NCBI GenBank assembly: GCA_002328625.1 | Contig: DCVC01000053.1 | Coordinates: 1 to 10,448 of the forward strand | DNA from: Bacteroidales bacterium UBA2198 | GTDB taxonomy: Bacteria > Bacteroidota > Bacteroidia > Bacteroidales > VadinHA17 | Length of the DNA stretch: 10,448 nt | Direction of reading: 5' to 3' | Shown here: positions 1-7,475 of the stretch, in pieces | How the letters are laid out: each line of letters starts with the position of its first letter | Position numbering within the stretch: the first letter of the stretch is position 1 | Notes under the pieces: generated by a model | Seen by the model: only the letters and a program-made list of their open reading frames with translations | Told to the model about the DNA's origin: nothing | Databases searched by the model: none | Made by a program: the position numbers and the translations under genes

Positions 1-220
1 CCCAGCACATTCGTGGACAGAGCTCACATTTTTCCATCATCTGCCAGAGTTTTTCTCCTCTACGTTTCAGCTCGCCGCTTTTATGCAGCTTTATATAGCC
101 CGGCTCAAAACTCCGGGTTGCTCCATTAACAGACCTGGCATTACCATATACAGCTGTAAAACCCGCAAAAGGAGCAAATAAAAAGGATTTAATTATATTT
201 CTTCTCGACACTGATAACAT
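1..220 (-). CDS. Tat-signal radical SAM protein, PflX-like (COG1313 type), N-terminal fragment
   Basis: Only the first 73 codons are in the window; the gene runs off the left edge. The start is the ATG read from 220 to 218. The N-terminus carries SRRNIIK (residues 5-11) followed by a hydrophobic stretch (about 12-24), a good twin-arginine signal. After it come YIKLHKSGELKRRGEKLW (42-59) and KCELCPRMC (64-72), with Cys65, Cys68 and Cys72. This resembles the start of PflX-like proteins, relatives of the pyruvate formate-lyase activating enzyme, whose cysteine-rich N-terminal segment precedes the radical SAM core. The CxxxCxxC motif that would bind the SAM-linked 4Fe-4S cluster is outside the window, so the enzyme class is inferred from the N-terminal segment alone. 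No Shine-Dalgarno motif is visible. An AmmeMemoRadiSam enzyme is an alternative, but the spacing of the N-terminal segment fits PflX better. The gene is divergent from the Tat-signal protein at 418. Confidence 0.72.
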   Translation of the reverse strand, partial: MLSVSRRNIIKSFLFAPFAGFTAVYGNARSVNGATRSFEPGYIKLHKSGELKRRGEKLWQMMEKCELCPRMCW

Positions 221-248
221 TTGTAAAAGGCTGAATGAATTACTTTTG
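220..248 (+). promoter_or_regulatory. Weak promoter candidate for the 418 gene
   Basis: TACTTTTG (241-248) matches TAnnTTTG on the plus strand, and TTTG lies at 220-223. The 17-base spacing is shorter than the usual 19 to 21. The -33 element overlaps the start codon of the divergent radical SAM gene. The leader to the ATG at 418 would be about 165 bases. It is the only match to the consensus in the 197-base divergent space in this direction. Confidence 0.22.
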
Positions 249-321
249 TTCCTGGTTGCTGTTTACTTGTTATTTGTTGCACGTCTGTATTAACCAGTAA
301 TCTGACTTATTAACTCTTTTA

Positions 322-353
322 CAAAATTACGAAAAACTAACCAACTGGCGAAA
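322..353 (-). promoter_or_regulatory. Possible Bacteroidota promoter for the radical SAM gene
   Basis: Read on the minus strand, TAATTTTG (329 to 322) matches the TAnnTTTG -7 consensus exactly. A TTTC (353 to 350), one base from the TTTG -33 element, lies 20 bases upstream, which is the usual spacing. Transcription would begin near 315, giving a leader of about 95 bases before the ATG at 220. An exact 8-mer of this degeneracy can occur by chance in AT-rich DNA, so this is a candidate only. Confidence 0.4.
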
Positions 354-417
354 CATCTTTTAAATATGGTCTTTTTTGCATAAATTTCCTCTTTAAGAAA
401 TCTAAATCAATCCAGAG

Positions 418-1773
418 ATGAATCTCGACAGACGTTCCTTTGTTAAGATGGCAGGAGCCGGTAGTTTTGCAGTAGTTATTCCCCGGGGGCAAAATATATT
501 TCCCGGCCCGGCTATCCCTGTCGCTACTGTAATGAATCCTTTCAACAGGGTACCGGTAAGTCTTATCATCGACGATTCCACATGCCTTGTCAATATGGCT
601 CATTTTGGAATACCTCAGTTTGCGGAGGTATTTCCCGATCAGTATAAACAGGACTGGAGGAGACTCCCGCGTGAGATCCCTGACAGTTTTGTAAGGGAAT
701 TCGGGGAATGGTGCATTGAGAACGGTATGAAGGGAAAATACAGCATTGTTCCTTATCCCGCCTGTACCGGCTGGATTAACCGGTTTATACCCGGTTGGAC
801 AAAAGAAGAACTTGAAAATAGCCTGAATCTGGTCAGGGAGATCATTTTACCAAACTGGGATATACATCCTGAGATGGTAAGCCATACGCGGGTAATAGAT
901 ATTAAAACAGGGAAACCCTATCCTTATTCCACGCCTGAATTTATGGAAAACTGGGAATGGAGCCAGACAAAAAGTGTAGATGAACTGGCCGCATACCAGG
1001 CTTATGCCCTGGCTATACTGAAAGAAGCTGATCTGCCTTGTGAAGGTCTCACGACACCCGGTGGTTATGGCGGAAGAAACCAGAACAACTTAGCCCTCAG
1101 CACTCTGGAGGCTGTCCGCGATGTTTATGGTAGTGAAATACCTCATTACTTCCGTGATCTGTTTACCGGTAAGGATAAGAGCGTTGCGCCTCAGGTATTA
1201 TTCCCTTCCGGCCTCGAAGGCGCTAACCCTGAATGCGTGGTGTCAATCATTGGCTGTACCGGCGACTGGTTCGGGGGGTGGGATGGACTGGAACAGGGAA
1301 ATGTGAATAATTTCATAACAGAAGATCTTAAATCGGGAAGAATGGTTGAGGTTATTGACAGTGGGGAACCGGCCATTATGGTATGTCATTGGCCGGGGAT
1401 TTATTACAATGGAAACAGGGTCGGATTCAATATTTTGAAAGAAATAAAAAAGAGGCTCGATCAGAAATATGATAATCTCATCTGGATGAAACTGAGTGAA
1501 ATTGCAAGGTATTGGGCAGCAAAAGAACTGACTACGATCTCCGCAGCTAACAATTCAATTATTTTGAAAGCCCCATTCGCAGCACCGGGTTTTACAATCA
1601 GGTTGAATACCTCTGTTCGTAATCCGCGAATTAAACACAAAAGTGAAGAGGTGCCACTGCTAAGGATAAAAGATATTAAAGCTATTAAAAATGGAACCTG
1701 GCACTCGGATAGAACTGGATCAGTCCTGTGTTTTGATATGAAAAAAGGAGCAAGTGAGGTAATAATAAATTAA
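418..1773 (+). CDS. Tat-exported protein, probable polysaccharide-deacetylase (NodB-like) fold
   Basis: The 451-residue product starts with a twin-arginine signal, DRRSFVK (residues 4-10), followed by a short Ala/Gly-rich hydrophobic stretch, so the folded protein should be exported. The body looks like a glycoside hydrolase/deacetylase beta/alpha barrel. VSLIIDD (47-53) supplies the Asp pair of deacetylase motif 1. EMVSHT (152-157) resembles motif 2, with His156, but lacks the usual second His of HxxxH. TPGGYG (213-218) sits where the Arg/Pro-rich motif 3 is expected. MVCHWPGIYY (321-330) offers a late His like motif 5. The C-terminal 80 or so residues look like a small beta-sheet domain. 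Metal-dependent deacetylation of a glycan is therefore possible but not secure, because one metal ligand appears changed. The ATG at 418 is chosen because the Tat motif follows at once. The gene converges on the esterase gene with a 34-base AT-rich gap. Confidence 0.6.
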   Translation: MNLDRRSFVKMAGAGSFAVVIPRGQNIFPGPAIPVATVMNPFNRVPVSLIIDDSTCLVNMAHFGIPQFAEVFPDQYKQDWRRLPREIPDSFVREFGEWCIENGMKGKYSIVPYPACTGWINRFIPGWTKEELENSLNLVREIILPNWDIHPEMVSHTRVIDIKTGKPYPYSTPEFMENWEWSQTKSVDELAAYQAYALAILKEADLPCEGLTTPGGYGGRNQNNLALSTLEAVRDVYGSEIPHYFRDLFTGKDKSVAPQVLFPSGLEGANPECVVSIIGCTGDWFGGWDGLEQGNVNNFITEDLKSGRMVEVIDSGEPAIMVCHWPGIYYNGNRVGFNILKEIKKRLDQKYDNLIWMKLSEIARYWAAKELTTISAANNSIILKAPFAAPGFTIRLNTSVRNPRIKHKSEEVPLLRIKDIKAIKNGTWHSDRTGSVLCFDMKKGASEVIIN

Positions 1774-1807
1774 TAATAAACTAATAATCAATAAATTAAC
1801 CATAGTG

Positions 1808-3844
1808 TTACAGGTTATCAACTTGTTTTAATGGTTTCTTCCCGGTCTTATTCAGAACATCTTTGGACCATTTATATGATTCAGGTATCTTGCCGATAAA
1901 TATAATTTCAGCCGGATATATTAAAGCAGGCAGCTGAAAAATATCAGTGATCCTCAGACAATTCAGCATTTCTATGGCGGGGCCTCTTCCATCGGCACTA
2001 CTTGCAACATCCTGACTTTCAGGCGGATTATTCAATATCAGTGTCTTGCATCTGCCATCGAGAAGCGCGGAATAAAGTGCAATAACTGCCATTTCATCTC
2101 TTGCCGCAATTCCTACACTCTCAGGATCAACACCCTTCAGGGTACGGCAAAACTCAATACATCGAAGCAAATCATAAACCTGCATTGAAGCCAGTGTTCT
2201 GCCAGTCCATGCAGAAGCACGACGGACATGCCACTGAAGATTCGGATCCCATCCGAATTCCCCTATACCCCTTACTTCAAGGAAAGCTATATTCCAGGCT
2301 GTATCCAGCCCGCTTATGAATCCTTCCGACTCCCAACGGTTTTCATCACGGTTACGGAGAACAATCATCAACGGCTTTTTCATAGAGGGGTCATTTCTCC
2401 ATCGGATGTCCACTTTCAGGCGCCAACCCTCTTCCGTAACGAAACTGTAAATATCACTTCCGAATTTTGCTCTGTCCATTGTCTTAAAGACCAGAAGAGG
2501 ATCAAGCGACGGAGGAGATTCAGGAAAAGCATTAAAGGTTTTTTGTTTAAGGAATCCTTTCACTGAATCGCAAAATGATAATAATTCATTCTCATCTGAG
2601 ATTTGAGGAACAGCGGCAAGCTTTACGAAAGAATCCTGTATTGTTGTTGTCCGGTCATCTTTTGGAGGGCCGTCAATGTAGACTTTTAATTCCTCCTCAG
2701 ATAGAAGATTCTCCTGTAGCTGGTCAATATCACCTGCCTCTTCAGGAGTAACCTCTTTGTCCATCAGATGTTTCATGAAAAATGAAAAAATCCTTTCTCT
2801 GGATATCTGGTGGTATGAATGGCCACCCGGAGTGACAACAAGTCCTATTTTGTCGGGGAACCCATAGAGTTCATATATTTTCTTTAAATCTTCATAAATC
2901 TGATGAACCGATTCAATGTTATTCAGTCCGTCACGATCGGCCTGGCAGATCAGAAGAGGTCTTGGAGCGATCAATGCACCGATATCCTGAAAGTCTTTTT
3001 TATACGTATTGATATACAACATACAGTCGCAGTGGCCATCAATAGTACGGGTAGTAATCTGCGCTTCTAGAGTGCTTGCCCCGCATACGGGAGCCACCGC
3101 TTTAATACGGGGGTCGGCCGCAGCTATAAACCAACTCTGTGCTCCTCCGCCTGATATACCGGTCACTCCCATCCTTTCTTTATCAACCTCAGATCGCTCC
3201 GAAAGAAGGTCAAGCCCGCGTATTGCATTCCACACTTCCACCCCTGCAGGAGTATAACCACGACTGTACCAGTTGAACCACCCTTTGGCATAACAACCCC
3301 AGTGCTCACCATATACTTCTCCATATTGTATTGTCTCAACAATAAGGCAGACAAAACCCAGACGGGCAAATTTAGCGGGATGAGTCTGATAGTGTACTTT
3401 CTGTGTCCTGGAATGCCCGCAGACATAGAGAATGGCAGGTGCGGGGTCTTTTATATTATCAGGGATATACAGATTTGCAGGTACATACAATCCGGGAAGG
3501 GATTCATAAAACAACTTTTCAATATGGTATCCGTCTCTCTGAATTATACCTGTAATCCGTACATTTAAAGCGCTTCTTTGCCCGTTTAAAGGCATATCCT
3601 GCAGGCTGATCATTTCAATGAAATCCGAATAATAACCTTGTCTCAGCTGTATCCATTTATCCAGCGACTTAATACCTGCCAGTGAAGAAGAAGTTATATT
3701 CCCCGCAGCCTTTACCAGGTAATTGCGTATGTTGTTCGGCTCGATTAAATGATCATTTGGAGCTGGCTTATTCCCTGAACAAGAGGCAATAATGACTCCG
3801 ATTATTCCCGGTAAGGGATATAATAAGATCTTTTTCAATTTCAT
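1808..3844 (-). CDS. Lipoprotein, two-domain alpha/beta hydrolase, acetyl-xylan-esterase type
   Basis: The 678-residue product has a lipoprotein signal with the lipobox IASC at Cys22 and no acidic patch just after it, so surface export is not indicated. The first hydrolase domain (about 90-365) has a complete-looking triad: Ser231 in the nucleophile elbow GISGGG (229-234), an Asp at 303 or 305 in QADRDG, and His342 in PGGHSYH. The segment VCGHSRTQK (141-149) fits the oxyanion-hole strand of the acetyl-xylan-esterase/dienelactone-hydrolase group. A second hydrolase-like domain (about 460-678) contains VRGIGEFGWDP (524-534), but its elbow reads GIAARDEMA (578-586), with no Ser, so it appears catalytically dead. 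The likely job is removal of acetyl or other ester groups from a glycan in the cell envelope; peptidase activity of the prolyl-oligopeptidase type is less likely. The start lies 6 bases after the stop of the propeller lipoprotein gene, which suggests co-translation. Confidence 0.72.
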   Translation of the reverse strand: MKLKKILLYPLPGIIGVIIASCSGNKPAPNDHLIEPNNIRNYLVKAAGNITSSSLAGIKSLDKWIQLRQGYYSDFIEMISLQDMPLNGQRSALNVRITGIIQRDGYHIEKLFYESLPGLYVPANLYIPDNIKDPAPAILYVCGHSRTQKVHYQTHPAKFARLGFVCLIVETIQYGEVYGEHWGCYAKGWFNWYSRGYTPAGVEVWNAIRGLDLLSERSEVDKERMGVTGISGGGAQSWFIAAADPRIKAVAPVCGASTLEAQITTRTIDGHCDCMLYINTYKKDFQDIGALIAPRPLLICQADRDGLNNIESVHQIYEDLKKIYELYGFPDKIGLVVTPGGHSYHQISRERIFSFFMKHLMDKEVTPEEAGDIDQLQENLLSEEELKVYIDGPPKDDRTTTIQDSFVKLAAVPQISDENELLSFCDSVKGFLKQKTFNAFPESPPSLDPLLVFKTMDRAKFGSDIYSFVTEEGWRLKVDIRWRNDPSMKKPLMIVLRNRDENRWESEGFISGLDTAWNIAFLEVRGIGEFGWDPNLQWHVRRASAWTGRTLASMQVYDLLRCIEFCRTLKGVDPESVGIAARDEMAVIALYSALLDGRCKTLILNNPPESQDVASSADGRGPAIEMLNCLRITDIFQLPALIYPAEIIFIGKIPESYKWSKDVLNKTGKKPLKQVDNL

Positions 3845-3850
3845 AGCTGT

Positions 3851-4828
3851 TTATTTAATCTTTATGGGCTTGTTTAATTTCACGAGCTGGCTCCATGAAT
3901 CTTTACCATCAAAAATTGCAGTGACCAAATGTGTTATCTCCCCGTTTTCAATAAGTAACTGGGGCCTTTCTCTCCGGGTGCAGTTCAGAATAGTGTTATC
4001 GGTAAAGGCCAGTTTATGGTTATAGACAACTACGGATTTATCCGGGAACCATTTTAAACCACCGTTATCCGAAAACAGATGGACTCCCCACCTTTCTTGA
4101 CCGCTTATGCCACCTTCATTATCCTCGCAAATCATGTGAATCTGACCATTAAATTCAAAAAGACAGAAATCTTCAATTTTGTTATACGGCCATACATTAT
4201 CATTTTTCATCTTAAAGGGGCCTCTGTAAGAATCGGATTCTGTTAAGAATACTCTCAGTTTTTCATCCCGGTAGATCAAAATTATTTTATCGTCACTCTC
4301 AAGAACGGCCGGATTATTTGATTCAGAATCAATAAGTGGCTTATCCGACCGGACCCATGGTCCGGTTATCTCCTTTGAAGCAGCATACCCGACTCTGCGG
4401 ATCAGATTTTTAGTCCCGTGTAGTAAGGTGCTGTAATCGCTCCCGATATAAAAGAGAACATATTCATCTCCTATTTTATGTATAGTTGGATTGTGTGACA
4501 TGTTTGAATCCCAGAAGGAACTGTCTCTCTCGCCAATCACTACCTCCTGGAAAGTATAAGGACCCAGTGGTGATCCGGAAACAGCTCTTACAATTTCGGA
4601 GTTTTGCCTGTAATTTTCTGGAAACATTTTATCTTTCACCCATCGTGAGGCAAACATATGATAGATTGAATCCACCCTGATCACCGATCCGCACCAAATC
4701 CAATAACCATCCATTCTGAAGCCGCTCTCTTCCGGAACAGGCTCGAAGGTCATTTGAAATTTCTGACCTTTATCACAACTTATTAAAAGCAAAGTCGATA
4801 ATATGATGATTATGATTTTGATTTTCAT
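3851..4828 (-). CDS. Lipoprotein with five-bladed beta-propeller, GH43/GH117-like glycosidase candidate
   Basis: The 325-residue product has a classical lipoprotein signal ending in LLIS at Cys18. Five similar blade motifs follow: RMDGYWIWCG (38-47), SHNPTIHKIGDEYVLFYIG (111-129), SNNPAVLESDDKIILIYR (170-187), IEDFCLFEFNGQIHMICED (218-236) and RRERPQLLIENGEITHLVT (285-303). Each has the "substrate residue, then strand showing that something is seen" pattern of GH43, GH117 and related five-bladed glycosidases. Asp40, Glu219 or Asp220 and Glu287 are candidate acidic active-site residues; I cannot assign the triad. The family is therefore only a fold-level call. The ATG at 4828 is preferred over one at 4837, because it gives a lysine-rich N-terminus directly before the hydrophobic core; the upstream choice adds only Met-Cys-Phe. 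The gene lies 6 bases ahead of the esterase gene, pointing to a joint role in breaking down a substituted glycan. Confidence 0.62.
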   Translation of the reverse strand: MKIKIIIIILSTLLLISCDKGQKFQMTFEPVPEESGFRMDGYWIWCGSVIRVDSIYHMFASRWVKDKMFPENYRQNSEIVRAVSGSPLGPYTFQEVVIGERDSSFWDSNMSHNPTIHKIGDEYVLFYIGSDYSTLLHGTKNLIRRVGYAASKEITGPWVRSDKPLIDSESNNPAVLESDDKIILIYRDEKLRVFLTESDSYRGPFKMKNDNVWPYNKIEDFCLFEFNGQIHMICEDNEGGISGQERWGVHLFSDNGGLKWFPDKSVVVYNHKLAFTDNTILNCTRRERPQLLIENGEITHLVTAIFDGKDSWSQLVKLNKPIKIK

Positions 4829-4909
4829 AAAGCACATATTGAAATCAGTCTAAAAGATGTCATATGGATAAGCAATTGAAGTTTTAATTCATGGTTCGCA
4901 TATCATTTT

Positions 4910-5287
4910 TTAGAAAAGATCCAGTAATCTTGGAATAAAAATCAATCCCCCAACAATAACAGAAACGATGGCTGAGACCAGTACTGCAGCAGCAGCATAG
5001 TCTTTTACATTCTTTATCTTATCATTCCATTCATGCTCAACAATATCAGACAGTGTTTCCAATGCTGTGTTAAACAGTTCGGCTACAAAAACGAGGCCGA
5101 TCACAATACTAAGCAGGCACCATTCCGGAAAACTGATCTTCAGAATTATTCCAAGAATGATAACGCCCAGGAGTGCCATGAGGTGGATACGGGCATTATG
5201 CTCATTTCTGATAAGCGACCTTAAGCCATTAAATGCATACCTGAAACTATTAAACCTCGATTTCAATTTAAAATCTTCCCGATTCAT
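4910..5287 (-). CDS. dgkA: Diacylglycerol kinase / undecaprenol kinase, DgkA family
   Basis: The 125-residue product has the full length and layout of the small integral-membrane DgkA kinases: a short cytosolic N-terminus, then three membrane helices (about 35-51, 56-74 and 99-120). Family signatures are present: RNEHNARIH (27-35), AELFNTALETLSD (69-81) and KNVKDYAAAAVL (92-103). Glu70, Asn73 and Glu77 match the ExxNxxxE pattern of E. coli DgkA, including its catalytic Glu69 and Glu76. The enzyme uses ATP to phosphorylate a membrane lipid alcohol, either diacylglycerol or undecaprenol. Sequence alone does not settle which; Gram-positive homologues of this type use undecaprenol and so feed the carrier-lipid pool for wall and glycan synthesis. 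The gene is separated from both neighbours by roughly 70 to 100 bases, so operon membership is open. No Shine-Dalgarno motif precedes the ATG. Confidence 0.93.
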   Translation of the reverse strand: MNREDFKLKSRFNSFRYAFNGLRSLIRNEHNARIHLMALLGVIILGIILKISFPEWCLLSIVIGLVFVAELFNTALETLSDIVEHEWNDKIKNVKDYAAAAVLVSAIVSVIVGGLIFIPRLLDLF

Positions 5288-5293
5288 CGGAGG

Positions 5294-5317
5294 GATGTAT
5301 TATTGAAGATGTATTAT
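5294..5317. repeat. Tandem pair of a 10-base direct repeat ahead of dgkA
   Basis: GATGTATTAT occurs at 5294-5303 and again at 5308-5317, a 14-base period, just upstream of the dgkA start. The surrounding 5290-5350 stretch is G/T-rich on the plus strand, so the dgkA leader transcript would be A/C-rich and poor in G. Similar GATGTGT pieces follow. The repeat is too short to call an operator with confidence. Confidence 0.4.
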
Positions 5318-5387
5318 GGATTATGTGTGATGTGTTTGGTTTTTTGTGTAATTTAATGTTGATGGGATGATTATTTAAGGTTTCTCA

Positions 5388-7475
5388 TTACTTGAAATAG
5401 ATTTCCATCAGGTTCCGGAACAAGGGATCGCTTTGTAATGCCTGAAGATCGGGAGTAATTTTTATCCAGAAGAGATTTCTATATCCGTTAATGAATGCCC
5501 TTTCCATTTCATTAACAGCTTCAGGGATTCTATCCTGTAAGCAAAGAACCTCTGCAAACCGCTGATGTTGTGTTGAGTCAAGACGGATTGCTTTCTGCAA
5601 CATCTGATCCGATGTTTTCATATCGCCTAACCGGGCTGTTATAGCTCCTAATGCAATGTAAGTTCCGGGATCATCGGGCCATCTTTTTGTCCATTCTTCT
5701 TCAGCAATTTTCTTGAAAATAGAAAAACATCTGACAGCTTCTTTAACACTTCCCAAAGCCTGATAATTTACACCCATATCATAGTAAGCTGAAGCTTCAT
5801 TAGGAAGAATGTCATGGATTTTTTTTAATATTTCCACGGCCTTACTATAGCACTCCTGAAGGCGGTAAGTATGAGCAAGACGATAAAGATTCACACTAAA
5901 GTGCGGACTTATTTCCATAGCCTTCTTAAAAGCAATCTCTGCGTTATGAAGACTGTCAATGCATAACCATGCAGAACCAAGATTCATGTAACTCCATGGA
6001 TTTAAAGGATTATCAGAAATCATTTTTTGAGCCCAAACCAAGGCAGAATCAACATTTCCGGCTTTTTCAAGATAGATCCACAATATACCCCCATAAGTCA
6101 AAGCCATATTTGGATCGATTTTTACGACTGTTTTATATTCTTTCAAAGCTTCTTCGAATTGCTCCAACCTTTGATAATACCAGCCAAGGTTGTTGCGGGC
6201 AACAACATCATCGGGGTACAACTCAATTCGCATTTTTGTATACTCAATACCTTTGTTAATGTTGTTTTCGACATTGACCGCATGAAATGCAAGTATTCCA
6301 AGTCGCTCTCTTTCAGTGAGATCATTAACCGATTTTACTGCCTGGTTTAATAATTCACGTCCTCTTGCCTCATCAAATCTTTCGATAAGGATACTCCCGA
6401 GTGAAGCTTTTGCAGCAACAAAGCCTGTATCTATTTGCAGAGCACTGGTGTAGTAATCTCTTGCAACCTCAAAATCGGACATCAGATGGTGATCAATACC
6501 CAGCGAGTATAATTTCAAAGCCTCAAGAGAAGAAGTTGTAACTTTCTTTAACGATTTGTCCTGAGTTGCGATTCTGTACCGCGATTCACCAAGATCGCGT
6601 CGGATTCTTTTAGTTAACTGATCAATCCCTGCTAAAATCTCATCCTGACTTTCAGCATATGAAACCTGTGATCTCAGGATGTTCCCGGTTTTGGTCTCAT
6701 GAATTTTTGCAGTAATAACATATCTGTTTCCAATTTTGCTGATACCAGGTACTATATAAATGTCAATTCCTTCACGCATTGCAATTTCTCTGCCGGTCTT
6801 TTCATTCACATAAAGCTGGTCTTTCATTTCCATTCTTGCCAGAGTCTCAAGCATCCGCAACCTGGGGAAAATATTTATGTGATTCGACTGACCAGCGTTC
6901 AGAGTGAAAGCTGTGTACAGTGATTTATCGAAAACCGGATCCTCAGTAAGGTTTTCAAAATCAGTTATTACTATCCAGTCGCGTTTAGAAAAAGGTACGG
7001 TATTGGCGCTTGAGAAGGTAAAAAGGATTACAACAGCAAAAATGACAACAATTGAGCTGTAACTATAGATCCTTCCTTTCTTCTTAAACTGCCGTATTTT
7101 TTCAGCATGTATCTCGTTGTTATAGGCGATTAATTCCTCACGGGATTGAGTGGCCGTTGATTTCCAGTGAGGAACTGCATACTCGAAGTCGGAGTTGCTT
7201 TTATCACCCGGCTTCTCTGTACCGTTAGCTCTTTTTATCCCCTCAGGAGTTATATCATATAACCAGGAAAGTATAATCGCAGCCACAAGTCCTATTGCAA
7301 GGATGATCATAACAACAGTTATGCTCCACGGAGGAAGCCCGATTCTTGGGAAGATAATATCCACGGCCTCAAGCAAAGCAAAGGAAGCTGCGATATATAC
7401 TGTCAGCACACGGACAACCTTTCTCTGTTTAAGTTCTTCCCAGAGATGAACAGGATCTTTGAGGTTTACAGCCAT
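5388..7475 (-). CDS. Membrane-anchored TPR protein with FlgO/TolB-like module
   Basis: The 695-residue product begins with a conserved block, LWEELKQRKVVRVLTVYIA (11-29), containing helix 1 (about 22-42). Helix 2 (51-73) is followed by WLYDITPEGIKR (71-82), a signature shared by many bacterial TPR proteins. A third helix lies at about 136-156. Next comes a FlgO/TolB-like domain (about 165-295) that starts with WIVITDFENLTEDPVF (167-182). In other proteins this module follows a Ser/Thr kinase, winged-helix or adenylate-cyclase domain; none of these is present here. From about 315 to 640 there are TPR units, for example 425-457 (NNLGWYYQRLEQFEEALKEY) and 560-590, ending with the common tail ITPDLQALQSDPLFRNL (673-689). 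The protein is probably an inner-membrane scaffold or stress-sensing protein; no enzymatic motif is visible. It lies 72 bases after the usher-like gene on the same strand. The ATG at 7475 is supported by the immediate conserved N-terminal block. Confidence 0.75.
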   Translation of the reverse strand: MAVNLKDPVHLWEELKQRKVVRVLTVYIAASFALLEAVDIIFPRIGLPPWSITVVMIILAIGLVAAIILSWLYDITPEGIKRANGTEKPGDKSNSDFEYAVPHWKSTATQSREELIAYNNEIHAEKIRQFKKKGRIYSYSSIVVIFAVVILFTFSSANTVPFSKRDWIVITDFENLTEDPVFDKSLYTAFTLNAGQSNHINIFPRLRMLETLARMEMKDQLYVNEKTGREIAMREGIDIYIVPGISKIGNRYVITAKIHETKTGNILRSQVSYAESQDEILAGIDQLTKRIRRDLGESRYRIATQDKSLKKVTTSSLEALKLYSLGIDHHLMSDFEVARDYYTSALQIDTGFVAAKASLGSILIERFDEARGRELLNQAVKSVNDLTERERLGILAFHAVNVENNINKGIEYTKMRIELYPDDVVARNNLGWYYQRLEQFEEALKEYKTVVKIDPNMALTYGGILWIYLEKAGNVDSALVWAQKMISDNPLNPWSYMNLGSAWLCIDSLHNAEIAFKKAMEISPHFSVNLYRLAHTYRLQECYSKAVEILKKIHDILPNEASAYYDMGVNYQALGSVKEAVRCFSIFKKIAEEEWTKRWPDDPGTYIALGAITARLGDMKTSDQMLQKAIRLDSTQHQRFAEVLCLQDRIPEAVNEMERAFINGYRNLFWIKITPDLQALQSDPLFRNLMEIYFK

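Noticed and set aside
337..603. Minus-strand open frame of 88 codons overlapping the 418 gene start
   Set aside because: It lies antisense to a well-supported Tat-signal gene and has no recognisable domain.
1774..1817. Possible bidirectional terminator between the converging genes, TAACC (1797-1801) with GGTTA (1813-1817)
   Set aside because: The stem has only five pairs and most are A-T, with an 11-base loop and no U-run on either strand. The gap is simply AT-rich with several stop codons.
2228..2566. Plus-strand open frame of 112 codons inside the esterase gene
   Set aside because: It is antisense to the second hydrolase-like domain and shows no motif or plausible signal of its own.
4837..4837. 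Alternative start of the propeller lipoprotein at 4837
   Set aside because: It adds only Met-Cys-Phe before a typical lipoprotein N-terminus. The later ATG at 4828 gives the normal signal layout, but the difference is small and the upstream start cannot be excluded.
6027..6350. Plus-strand open frame of 107 codons inside the TPR gene
   Set aside because: It is antisense to the TPR repeats and has no independent support.
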